Source of the DNA: an uncultured Eubacteriales bacterium
GTDB taxonomy: Bacteria > Bacillota > Clostridia > UMGS1840
DNA length: 8,745 nt
NCBI GenBank assembly: GCA_900555525.1
Contig: USLP01000040.1
Span: forward strand, 1-8,745
Direction of reading: 5' to 3'
A program made the position numbers and the translations under genes. The notes beneath the pieces are model-generated. The model made no database searches. It had not been told where the DNA came from and worked only from the letters and a program-made list of their open reading frames with translations. Positions 1 through 7,198 of the stretch are shown here, in pieces; within the stretch, counting starts at the first letter, position 1, and each line of letters opens with the position of its first letter.

Positions 1-1215
1 CGCTTGTATTTTTTCTTCCGCTTTATCCCGCAAAACTACCGCAGGTCTGCCCTTTTCAAGACGTCTTACACGGTTTTCAAGCTCCGCTATTTTTTCCAGC
101 ATTCCCTCAGGCTCAGAAATATTCGGACGCTTAACCATTCCCGTAAGCGCAATTTCCAAAGACAGTCTCGGATTAACCGAAAACGTTTCGGAATTTACCG
201 CTTTGTCAAGCATATCTATATATCTTAAAATTCTCTCCAAAGAAAGCTCGTCCGCAAAAGCACAGTAAGTATTCGTTTCGCTTTCCGAACAGTTCAAAAC
301 CTCCGTTACGTCCTCTTTTTTCGGAAGACTTTTCGCAATCATTATATTACGGAAGCATTCCAGAATTTCATCGCACGCATTCTTGAAGTCAAAACCCTTT
401 TCGTATGCCTGCTTGACGTATAAAAGCGCGTCCGAAATATTACCGTTTATTATGCTTTTCGCAAAGTCAAAAACAAATTTCGGGTCGGTTACTCCGACAA
501 TCTCCGAAACCTCCTCTGCACTTATGGCGTTTCCGCCCAACGACACACATTGGTCAAGCAAGGAAAGAGCGTCTCTCATAGAGCCGTCGGCGGCTCTTAC
601 GATTATATTTATGGCGTCGTCCGTTATTTCACAGCCCTCCGCCTCCAAAATCTGCTTTACTCTTCTGGAAATATCGTAAGGCGCAATGCGCTTGAAATCG
701 AAACGCTGACATCTCGAAAGAATTGTTGCGGGGAATTTCTGCGGTTCCGTTGTCGCAAATATGAATATTACATGAGACGGCGGTTCCTCCAAGGTTTTTA
801 AAAGCGCATTAAACGCGCTTTGCGTGAGCATATGAGCCTCGTCTATGATATATACTTTATATTTAAGCTCGCTCGGTGCATATATAACCTCGTCCCTTAT
901 CATTCGGGCGTCCTCAACTTTATTGTTGGAGGCGGCGTCCATTTCCACAATATCGACAGCCGTACCCGCAAGCGCCGCCTTGCAGGCATAGCACTCATTG
1001 CACGGATTTCCGCCTATGGGATTTTCGCAGTTCACCGCTCTTGCAAGTATTTTTGCGGCGGTTGTTTTGCCCGTTCCTCTCGTTCCCGAAAAAAGATAAG
1101 CGTGCGACAGCTTATCGGAAACAATCTGATTTTTCAGCGTTCCCGTAATATGAGCCTGACCGAAAACGTCTTCAAATATTTTAGGCCGCCATTTTCTGTA
1201 TAAAGCCTGATACAT
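1..1215 (-). CDS. dnaX: DNA polymerase III subunit gamma/tau, N-terminal 405 residues (runs off left edge)
   Basis: This is the clamp-loader ATPase of the replicative polymerase, which opens the DnaN ring and loads it on primed DNA in the cytoplasm. The protein starts MYQALYRKWRPK, the typical DnaX N-terminus. Visible motifs are a Walker A GTRGTGKT at about residues 44-51, four zinc-ligand cysteines at 63, 72, 75 and 78, Walker B IIDEAH at about 123-128, sensor I in FATTEP at about 153-158, and the SRC arginine-finger motif at 167-169. The lid and collar (domain III) follow, up to a charged stretch around residue 390-405. The ATG at 1213-1215 has GAGGTG at 1221-1226 as its ribosome site, 5 nt away. 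No stop is reached, so the tau-specific C-terminus lies outside the window. The SRP RNA gene lies immediately upstream, the same order as in Bacillus subtilis. Identification is secure. Confidence 0.97.
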   Translation of the reverse strand, partial: MYQALYRKWRPKIFEDVFGQAHITGTLKNQIVSDKLSHAYLFSGTRGTGKTTAAKILARAVNCENPIGGNPCNECYACKAALAGTAVDIVEMDAASNNKVEDARMIRDEVIYAPSELKYKVYIIDEAHMLTQSAFNALLKTLEEPPSHVIFIFATTEPQKFPATILSRCQRFDFKRIAPYDISRRVKQILEAEGCEITDDAINIIVRAADGSMRDALSLLDQCVSLGGNAISAEEVSEIVGVTDPKFVFDFAKSIINGNISDALLYVKQAYEKGFDFKNACDEILECFRNIMIAKSLPKKEDVTEVLNCSESETNTYCAFADELSLERILRYIDMLDKAVNSETFSVNPRLSLEIALTGMVKRPNISEPEGMLEKIAELENRVRRLEKGRPAVVLRDKAEEKIQA

Positions 1216-1249
1216 ACACGCACCTCGAAGTTATAAAAAATGAAGAAAC

Positions 1250-1271
1250 AAGAAAATAAATCTTATTTCTT
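1250..1271 (-). terminator. possible weak terminator or attenuator between SRP RNA and dnaX
   Basis: On the minus strand, AAGAAATAA and TTATTTTCTT form a 9-bp stem with one bulged base around a GAT loop. A T-rich stretch with six T in a row follows. The stem has almost no GC, so termination would be inefficient at best. It could separate the abundant SRP RNA from dnaX read-through, or it may be only AT-rich background. Confidence 0.25.
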
Positions 1272-1277
1272 TATTTT

Positions 1278-1398
1278 CCGATACTCTTAAGGCACGCATG
1301 AACCGCACAGATTTCCGTTTGTTTATCGCTGCTGCGTCTCCGCCCTGACGAGGTTCGCAAGGGAAAAATCGCAGTCATGCGCACCTTAAGAGTATCGG
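1278..1398 (-). ncRNA. ffs: signal recognition particle RNA, small 4.5S type
   Basis: This is the RNA scaffold of the SRP, which binds Ffh and guides membrane-protein-translating ribosomes to FtsY and SecYEG. The ends pair as CCGATACTCTTAAGG with CCTTAAGAGTATCGG, 15 perfect pairs, and the helix continues to about 24 pairs with two wobbles. At the tip (1326-1350) is the conserved Ffh-binding element: GTCAGG, a GCG/CGC stem capped by GAGA, then AGCAGCGA. The fold is one long hairpin of about 121 nt with no Alu domain, so it is the Escherichia coli-like short form and not the roughly 270-nt Bacillus form. The position upstream of dnaX matches the scr-dnaX order of Bacillus. Exact ends are inferred from the terminal helix; transcription probably begins about 18 nt upstream, so some 5' trimming is likely. 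The B. subtilis name is scr. Confidence 0.93.
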
Positions 1399-1415
1399 TA
1401 CAAATGACATTGTAC
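1398..1415. repeat. short inverted repeat at the SRP RNA transcription start
   Basis: GTACAA (1398-1403) and TTGTAC (1410-1415) are perfect 6-bp complements around a 6-base spacer. The predicted start of the SRP RNA is near 1416, so the dyad covers about +1 to +18 of the primary transcript and ends at the base of the main SRP helix. It could be a 5' leader hairpin removed during maturation, or an operator. The function is unproven. Confidence 0.5.
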
Positions 1416-1422
1416 ATTTAGT

Positions 1423-1451
1423 ATTATATCACTAAAAAATATACTTGTCAA
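1423..1451 (-). promoter_or_regulatory. consensus sigma-A promoter of the SRP RNA gene
   Basis: On the minus strand, TTGACA (1446-1451) and TATAAT (1423-1428) both match consensus exactly and are 17 bp apart. A TGA just before the -10 gives an extended -10. The predicted start is near 1416. Such a strong promoter fits a highly expressed stable RNA, and it may also feed dnaX by read-through. Confidence 0.88.
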
Positions 1452-1541
1452 GTTTATTTTTCAATTTCACCAAAAAGACAAAAAAATGTAATAATTATGA
1501 AAAATTTACCGTCAATTTTTTACAATTGATAAAATTCTTAT
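1452..1541. other. AT-rich spacer with short dyads, no gene seen
   Basis: No open frame with a ribosome site is seen on either strand. The stretch holds small hairpin-forming dyads: TCAATT/AATTGA at 1512-1517 and 1524-1529, and GATAA/TTATC at 1528-1532 and 1538-1542. I see no recognised riboswitch or RNA family. At this AT content such dyads arise easily by chance. Confidence 0.4.
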
Positions 1542-1666
1542 CAAAAACGATTTTTTGATGATTGAAATTTAAGGAAATTTCATGTATAATATCCTTATGA
1601 AATGTCTCATAATATTACCGAATGAATATAAATTCGTTATATCTTTTCCATAAAAAATCGTTTTTG
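1542..1666. repeat. 125-bp element bounded by a perfect 15-bp inverted repeat
   Basis: CAAAAACGATTTTTT (1542-1556) is exactly complementary to AAAAAATCGTTTTTG (1652-1666), with 95 bases between. Inside are three smaller hairpins: TGAAATTT/AAATTTCA with an AAGG loop (1563-1582), TTATGA/TCATAA with a 6-base loop (1595-1612), and CGAAT/ATTCG (1619-1636). As RNA or cruciform DNA the whole can be drawn as a three-arm cloverleaf on one outer stem. It could be a miniature mobile or extragenic repeat, a regulatory platform, or coincidence in AT-rich DNA. No target-site duplication is evident at its edges, and I do not recognise the family. Confidence 0.45.
1562..1590 (+). promoter_or_regulatory. possible distal promoter inside the inverted-repeat element
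   Basis: TTGAAA (1562-1567) and TATAAT (1585-1590) are separated by exactly 17 bp, a near-consensus sigma-A promoter. The predicted start is near 1597, leaving a leader of about 150 nt before the DUF1858 gene. An 8-bp hairpin dyad overlaps the -35 end and the spacer. It may be a second promoter for the rightward cluster or for a short RNA. Confidence 0.5.
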
Positions 1667-1689
1667 GAGAGTTTTTTCTCTTTTTAGAC

Positions 1690-1718
1690 TTGATTTTTTT
1701 GTTTTATCATGATATAAT
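1690..1718 (+). promoter_or_regulatory. sigma-A promoter of the rightward gene cluster
   Basis: TTGATT (1690-1695) and TATAAT (1713-1718) are 17 bp apart, with TGA immediately before the -10 (extended -10). The predicted start is near 1725, giving a leader of about 26 nt that holds the ribosome site AAGGAG at 1737-1742. Nothing resembling another promoter or a terminator was noticed in the short gaps downstream, so it may drive all the genes to the right edge. Confidence 0.8.
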
Positions 1719-1750
1719 GAAAGTAATTTATATGAAAAGGAGTAAATATT

Positions 1751-1969
1751 ATGCAAAAAATTACAAAAGATATGATTATTTCAGACGTTTTGAAGGTTGA
1801 CACAGAGCTCGCTCCGTTCTTCTTCGCAATCGGAATGCACTGCCTGGGCTGTCCTTCGGCAAGCGGAGAATCCATCGAGGAGGCTTGCATGGTTCACAAT
1901 ACGGACTGTGATGAGCTTGTTAAGAAAATGAACGATTTTCTCGTTGCAAAGGAAAACAGCGGTAAATAA
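1751..1969 (+). CDS. DUF1858 small redox-disulfide domain protein
   Basis: This 72-residue cytoplasmic protein is a single DUF1858 domain, the type also described as the hybrid-cluster-protein-associated redox disulfide domain. Typical family features are visible: an opening ITKDMIISDVLK, a short helical segment ending in IGMHCLGCPSASGESIEEAC, and a closing helix. Cysteines sit at 31 and 34 (CLGC), 46 and 53; the CxxC pair is the presumed redox or metal-binding centre. The start ATG has AAGGAG 8 nt upstream and lies directly behind a strong promoter. In other anaerobes the domain occurs alone or joined to hybrid-cluster or other redox proteins; its partner is not evident here, since purA follows after 36 bp. 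The family is confidently assigned, but its biochemical role is not established. Confidence 0.85.
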   Translation: MQKITKDMIISDVLKVDTELAPFFFAIGMHCLGCPSASGESIEEACMVHNTDCDELVKKMNDFLVAKENSGK

Positions 1970-3277
<1,308 letters not shown>

Positions 3278-3295
3278 TAAGGAGGACTGTTCATA

Positions 3296-3580
3296 ATGGC
3301 AAAAGAGGCCGATAACAAACAGCTTACCTATAAAGGTAAACTGCTTTGCAGAAAAGATAATATAATATATTACGGTAATCCCGAAGACGATTACCTTATA
3401 ATGATGAATATAACGGATACGGCAGATAAAAGCGGTATTCCCGTAACCTCAAGAGTAACCGTTTCTTTGCAGACAAATATGGGAGGCAAGGAAAAGGTTG
3501 TTAAAAAAGTTGAACGTGAAGGAATGTACAAAGCGCTTGACATAGCCGAATTTTGGCTTGCGGACGCTTTGGGAGAGTAG
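3296..3580 (+). CDS. conserved-looking hypothetical protein, 94 residues
   Basis: I do not recognise this family. It is a soluble, charged protein of 94 residues with no signal peptide or membrane segment. The first two thirds look rich in beta strands (segments such as LTYKGKLLCR, NIIYYGNPEDDYLIMMNI and SRVTVSLQTN). The end, from about residue 72, reads as an amphipathic helix finishing AEFWLADALGE. There is one cysteine (19) and no recognisable catalytic motif. Expression is credible: GGAGG lies at 3281-3285 before the ATG, the gap after purA is 18 bp, and the transferase gene begins 12 bp downstream, so it sits inside the cluster. Codon choice resembles its neighbours. The position suggests a link to purA or to wall-polymer genes, but this is only inference from location. 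Confidence 0.82.
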   Translation: MAKEADNKQLTYKGKLLCRKDNIIYYGNPEDDYLIMMNITDTADKSGIPVTSRVTVSLQTNMGGKEKVVKKVEREGMYKALDIAEFWLADALGE

Positions 3581-3592
3581 GAAGGTAAAAAA

Positions 3593-4690
3593 ATGGAAAG
3601 CGGAAATTTTATAATTTTATTAAGCTTTGCACTTTCGCTTTTGCTGTCCTATGTCAGCGTTCCGATGGTGCGCATACTTGCTTTCAAATGGGGAGCTGTC
3701 GATGTTCCCAAGGATAACCGCAGAATGCACAAGACGCCTATTCCCAGAATGGGCGGACTTGCTATATTTTTCGGCTTTATGGTAAGCTATCTTTGCTTTG
3801 CCGAAACGATAGAGCCGAAGCATATCGGCGTACTTATAGGCGCCGCAATACTTATTTTGACGGGCATAATTGATGACCGCCGTCCCCTAAAAGCCGTAAC
3901 AAAGCTGATTTTTCAGATTATAGCGGCGGCTATACCCATGGCTTTGGGACTTAAAATCGAATTTCTCACAAATCCCCTGCTCTTTTCCGACAACGCTATG
4001 ATGATTCTCGGATTTTTGAGTATCCCTATTACATTAATATGGATTGTGGGACTTACAAACGCACTTAACCTAATTGACGGTCTTGACGGACTTGCGGGCG
4101 GAATTTCTTCGATTGCGTCAATAAGCCTGCTGACCATTGCGATTATTTTCCACAAAACGGAAATGATTGTTCCTCTTGCGGCTGTTGCGGGCGCAACAAT
4201 AGGATTTTTGCCGTATAACGTAAACCCCGCAAAAATTTTCATGGGTGATACGGGTGCATTGTTTTTGGGCTATATGCTCGCAGTATTGTCGGTTGATGGA
4301 TTTTTCAAAAGCTTTGCGGCAATCAATATCTTGATACCGCTTATAGTTTTGGGACTTCCGATTTTCGATACAAGCTTTGCCATTTTCAGAAGAATGTTAA
4401 AGGGTCAGCCGATTATGAAGCCCGACCGTTCGCATCTTCACCATAAGCTTGTGGACGCAGGCTTTTCACAGCGCCAGGCTGTCGGAATACTCTGCACGAT
4501 AAGCGGACTTTTCTCACTTTCCACAATCGTATGGATAACCGCAGGCTTAAACCGTATGATACTCATGCTTGTTGTTTCCGTATTTTACTGCTTCGCCTGC
4601 AAATTCTACGTTGACAACAAAAAATGCGAGGACGATTTTTTCAAGCATTTGAAAGAAGAACAAACCGATAAAACCGAAGAAAACAAGTAG
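3593..4690 (+). CDS. tagO: undecaprenyl-phosphate N-acetylglucosaminyl-1-phosphate transferase (TagO/WecA family)
   Basis: This integral membrane enzyme transfers a sugar-1-phosphate, probably GlcNAc-1-P, from its UDP form to undecaprenyl phosphate, the first step of wall teichoic acid or related polymers. The 365 residues form about ten or eleven hydrophobic segments. Family motifs are the N-terminal PKDNRRMHKTPIPRMGG (39-55), the Mg-binding Asp pair in GIIDDRRPLK (91-100), NALNLIDGLDGLAGG (156-170), IFMGDTGALFLGY (215-227), and the cytoplasmic RSHLHHKL loop (279-286), equivalent to the HIHH motif of WecA. HLHH and the DDRRPL context separate it from MraY. AGGAAGG (3579-3585) precedes the ATG by 7 nt. 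The next gene is the epimerase making UDP-ManNAc, the second sugar of the teichoic acid linkage unit, which supports TagO. The C-terminal tail is charged and cytoplasmic. Exact sugar specificity is inferred. Confidence 0.92.
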   Translation: MESGNFIILLSFALSLLLSYVSVPMVRILAFKWGAVDVPKDNRRMHKTPIPRMGGLAIFFGFMVSYLCFAETIEPKHIGVLIGAAILILTGIIDDRRPLKAVTKLIFQIIAAAIPMALGLKIEFLTNPLLFSDNAMMILGFLSIPITLIWIVGLTNALNLIDGLDGLAGGISSIASISLLTIAIIFHKTEMIVPLAAVAGATIGFLPYNVNPAKIFMGDTGALFLGYMLAVLSVDGFFKSFAAINILIPLIVLGLPIFDTSFAIFRRMLKGQPIMKPDRSHLHHKLVDAGFSQRQAVGILCTISGLFSLSTIVWITAGLNRMILMLVVSVFYCFACKFYVDNKKCEDDFFKHLKEEQTDKTEENK

Positions 4691-4703
4691 ATAGGAGAAC
4701 CTT

Positions 4704-5849
4704 ATGAAACGTATAAAAGTTATATCTGTTTTCGGGACGCGTCCCGAAGCGATAAAAATGGCTCCCGTTATCAAAGAACTTGAAAAAAGACCCGAAATAG
4801 ATTCCGTTGTAGCCGTTACGGCACAGCACAGAGGAATGCTTGACCAGGTTCTTGAAATTTTCGGAATAAAGCCCGACTATGACTTAAATATAATGAAACA
4901 GCGTCAGACGCTCGTTGACATAACTTCAAACGTACTTACGGGTCTGTACGGCGTTATTCAAGAAGAAAAACCCGATATCATTCTCGTACACGGAGATACC
5001 ACAACCACCTTCGCAGGTGCGCTTGCATCATTTTATAATCAAGTGCCTGTAGGTCATGTTGAGGCAGGACTGCGTACTTATGATAAATATTCTCCGTTCC
5101 CCGAAGAAATGAACAGAAGAATGACAACCTCAATCGCAACGCTCCATTTTGCGCCGACGGTTATGAATAAAAATAATCTTCTTAAAGAAAATATAAATGA
5201 AAAGGATATATTCATAACGGGCAACACCGTTATAGACGCTCTCAAAACCACTGTAAGGGACGACTATAAATTTGCGGACGAAACGGTAGCCTCACTTGAC
5301 TTTTCAAAAAAAGTTATCGTTGTTACCGCTCACAGACGTGAAAATTTGGGCGAACCGCTTAAAAATATTTGCAGAGCCTTAAAACGAATTGCCGAAGATT
5401 TCTCGGACGAGGTGCAGATTGTTTACCCCGTTCATTTAAATCCTGCGGTACGTGAGGTTGCGTTTGACATACTGGGAAATATCGATAATGTTCACCTTAT
5501 CGACCCCTTGGACGTATGCGAACTTCATAATCTTATGGCTCGTTCGTATATGATACTTACCGATTCGGGAGGACTTCAGGAGGAGGCTCCGTCTTTGGGC
5601 AAGCCCGTACTCGTTTTAAGGCACGAAACGGAACGTCCCGAAGCCATTGCGGCAGGAACGGTAAAATTAGCGGGAGTTATCGAAGACGATATATATCTTA
5701 TGGCACGCACGCTCTTAACCGACAGCGAAGCCTATAATATGATGGCACATTCCGTTAATCCCTACGGAGACGGAAAAGCGTCGGAAAGAACGGTAGACGC
5801 CATACTTTATCACTTTTTAAATCAAAAACGTCCCGATGACCTAAAATAA
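4704..5849 (+). CDS. mnaA: UDP-N-acetylglucosamine 2-epimerase (non-hydrolysing)
   Basis: This cytoplasmic enzyme interconverts UDP-GlcNAc and UDP-ManNAc, supplying ManNAc for the teichoic acid linkage unit or a capsule. At 381 residues it has the normal family length and GT-B fold layout. Motifs are VFGTRPEAIKMAPVI (9-23), AQHRGMLDQ (40-48), HGDTTTTFAGA (96-106) with Asp98, GHVEAGLRT (117-125) with Glu120, FPEEMNRRM (132-140), VTAHRRENLG (207-216) with His210, and the UDP-binding DSGGLQEEAPSLGKP (287-301) followed by RHETERPEA. These match the residues considered catalytic in WecB/MnaA. The ATG has AGGAG at 4693-4697 and lies 13 bp after the transferase gene. In Gram-negative bacteria the same protein is called WecB. 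Family assignment is secure; the final polymer cannot be told from this window. Confidence 0.95.
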   Translation: MKRIKVISVFGTRPEAIKMAPVIKELEKRPEIDSVVAVTAQHRGMLDQVLEIFGIKPDYDLNIMKQRQTLVDITSNVLTGLYGVIQEEKPDIILVHGDTTTTFAGALASFYNQVPVGHVEAGLRTYDKYSPFPEEMNRRMTTSIATLHFAPTVMNKNNLLKENINEKDIFITGNTVIDALKTTVRDDYKFADETVASLDFSKKVIVVTAHRRENLGEPLKNICRALKRIAEDFSDEVQIVYPVHLNPAVREVAFDILGNIDNVHLIDPLDVCELHNLMARSYMILTDSGGLQEEAPSLGKPVLVLRHETERPEAIAAGTVKLAGVIEDDIYLMARTLLTDSEAYNMMAHSVNPYGDGKASERTVDAILYHFLNQKRPDDLK

Positions 5850-5870
5850 CAGAAAACGGAGGTGTCCGCC

Positions 5871-6173
5871 ATGCAGGATATTTTAAACGAAATTAATTCG
5901 GCAGAAGAAAAAGCGGAGGAAATAATCGCATCTGCAAAAAAATATGCCGATAATACTGCCGAAAGCTCACAAAAAGAGATTTCAAAGCACAAAAAAGAAA
6001 TATTTGAAAATGCGGATAAATTTGTTGCAAAGGCAATCGAAGAAAAAAAACTGCTTGCAAAATTTGAAATTGAAAAACTCGCAGGCGAGTGCGAAAACGA
6101 AACGAAGGAACTGAAAGAAAAGGCAGAATCCAATATGGATAAAGCCGTTTCATATATTCTTTCCGTATTGTAA
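5871..6173 (+). CDS. V/A-type ATPase peripheral-stalk subunit (G/H type, AhaH/NtpF-like)
   Basis: This 100-residue, almost wholly helical, highly charged protein is rich in Ala, Glu and Lys. From about residue 5 to 90 it shows the heptad-like pattern of a coiled coil (EINSAEEKAEEIIASAKKY and onward). This matches the small stalk subunit that pairs with subunit E to form the peripheral stator of V/A-type ATPases. The annotation rests mainly on this composition and on subunit I starting 31 bp downstream, the usual pairing at the head of these operons. I chose ATG 5871 because GGAGGTG (5858-5864) lies 6 nt before it; an in-frame GTG at 5862 overlaps that ribosome site and is unlikely to be the start. 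It follows mnaA by 21 bp with no terminator. Low-complexity coiled coils are easily misassigned, so the exact subunit name is less certain than the complex. Confidence 0.82.
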   Translation: MQDILNEINSAEEKAEEIIASAKKYADNTAESSQKEISKHKKEIFENADKFVAKAIEEKKLLAKFEIEKLAGECENETKELKEKAESNMDKAVSYILSVL

Positions 6174-6204
6174 AAGGCTTTTTCAAACAAAAAGAGGTGA
6201 TATA

Positions 6205-7185
6205 ATGATTGTCCCAATGAATAAAATCTGCGTTGCGGGCATAAAAACCGAAAAACAGGCTTTGCTTAAATTTTTGGCTAAATGCGGCGCCGTGCAGGTT
6301 TCTTCAAACATTCCCGAGGACAGCGGAATCGATTTAAGCGCACTTTCGGACGAACTCCAAGAAAACGAAAAAAAGCTTAACCGCACAAAAACGGCTCTGA
6401 AAATCATAAAGGAATACGATACGGCTAAAAAGCCGCTGTTTCCGGAAAAGATAAAAATAAACGAGCATGAACTTTTCGGCGGAAAAGACAGCGCATACAA
6501 TCAGGTAAAAAAGATTGTTCGCAATAATGAGGAGCTTGAATATTTAAAGGCGCAGAAGCCGAAATTCGAAAACGAACGCGCAAGGCTTATGCCGTATAAA
6601 AACTGGAGTATCAAAATCAACAAAAAGGGAACGAAAACAACACGTTTTCTGCTCGGATTTTTTGATAAAGATACCGATATAACATCATTTAAGGCGGATA
6701 TAAAAAATCTGTACGTATCGCCCGAAGAGCTTTTCCAAAACTCCGACGGTCTGTATTACGGTTTTGCGGTTCATAAGGATTCATATGATGAATTCTGTGA
6801 AATTCTCAAAAAATACGGCTTTACGAGAATGACGGATTCAAATTCCTCCGAAACTGTCGGGGAACTTATAAAAATCCTAGATATAAGAATAGAAAACACA
6901 GAAAAAAAGATAGAATACTACAAAAATTCACTTCGGAATTTTGCACATACCACGGATTATTTGCGAAAGTATCATGACGCACTCGAAACGAGAGTTGAAC
7001 TCATACGAGCCGACTATGAAACGCTTTCAACGAAATGCGCTTACGTTTTGAACGGATATATCCCGAAAGAAACGGCGCAGAGCGTAAAGGAAAAAATCGA
7101 GAAGAATTTTTCCGCCGCAGTTTTCATAACGGAGGTACCCAAAGGCGAGGACTTCCCCGTGGCATTAAAAAATCCAGCCGTTTGA
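6205..7185 (+). CDS. ntpI: V/A-type ATPase subunit I, N-terminal cytoplasmic half (interrupted by frameshift)
   Basis: Subunit I (the a subunit) joins the stator stalks to the membrane rotor. This 326-residue piece covers the cytoplasmic domain. It opens MIVPMNKICVAGIKTEKQALLKFL, typical of the family, followed by alternating alpha/beta modules and long helices (about 45-75, 100-125 and 225-295) that form the collar-contacting arm. Reading stops at TGA 7183-7185, just after EVPKGEDFPVALKNPAV. The next frame continues with the family-typical PFEVVTEMY from 7180, so the gene has one extra base or lacks two near the A6 run at 7167-7172. With one A removed, the junction reads ALKIQPFEVVTEMY. Whole-gene length would then be about 637 residues, normal for subunit I. 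AGAGGTGA (6193-6200) precedes the ATG. Either a sequencing or assembly indel, or a true broken gene, can explain this. Confidence 0.88.
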   Translation: MIVPMNKICVAGIKTEKQALLKFLAKCGAVQVSSNIPEDSGIDLSALSDELQENEKKLNRTKTALKIIKEYDTAKKPLFPEKIKINEHELFGGKDSAYNQVKKIVRNNEELEYLKAQKPKFENERARLMPYKNWSIKINKKGTKTTRFLLGFFDKDTDITSFKADIKNLYVSPEELFQNSDGLYYGFAVHKDSYDEFCEILKKYGFTRMTDSNSSETVGELIKILDIRIENTEKKIEYYKNSLRNFAHTTDYLRKYHDALETRVELIRADYETLSTKCAYVLNGYIPKETAQSVKEKIEKNFSAAVFITEVPKGEDFPVALKNPAV

Positions 7186-7198
7186 GGTTGTTACGGAA

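Noticed and set aside
1..20. A-rich run near the left edge of dnaX as a programmed frameshift site making the gamma form
   Set aside because: On the dnaX strand the run reads GAA GAA AAA ATA, which lacks the A AAA AAG heptamer, and no downstream stem or early stop can be seen before the window ends.
820..1203. 127-codon open frame on the plus strand
   Set aside because: It lies entirely antisense to the highly conserved ATPase core of dnaX, has no convincing ribosome site, and its product resembles nothing known.
1263..1400. SRP RNA palindrome as a mobile-element inverted repeat or bidirectional terminator
   Set aside because: The tip contains the conserved Ffh-binding sequence in the correct strand and loop geometry, and a matching strong promoter lies upstream, so SRP RNA explains the palindrome.
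5862..5870. GTG at 5862 as start of the ATPase stalk subunit
   Set aside because: This GTG is inside the GGAGGTG ribosome site that serves ATG 5871 at good spacing.
7167..7173. A AAA AAT heptamer at the subunit I break as a programmed -1 frameshift site
   Set aside because: The heptamer is in the right phase for -1 slippage, but restoring the downstream frame needs +1 (or -2). A6 is also short for transcriptional slippage.
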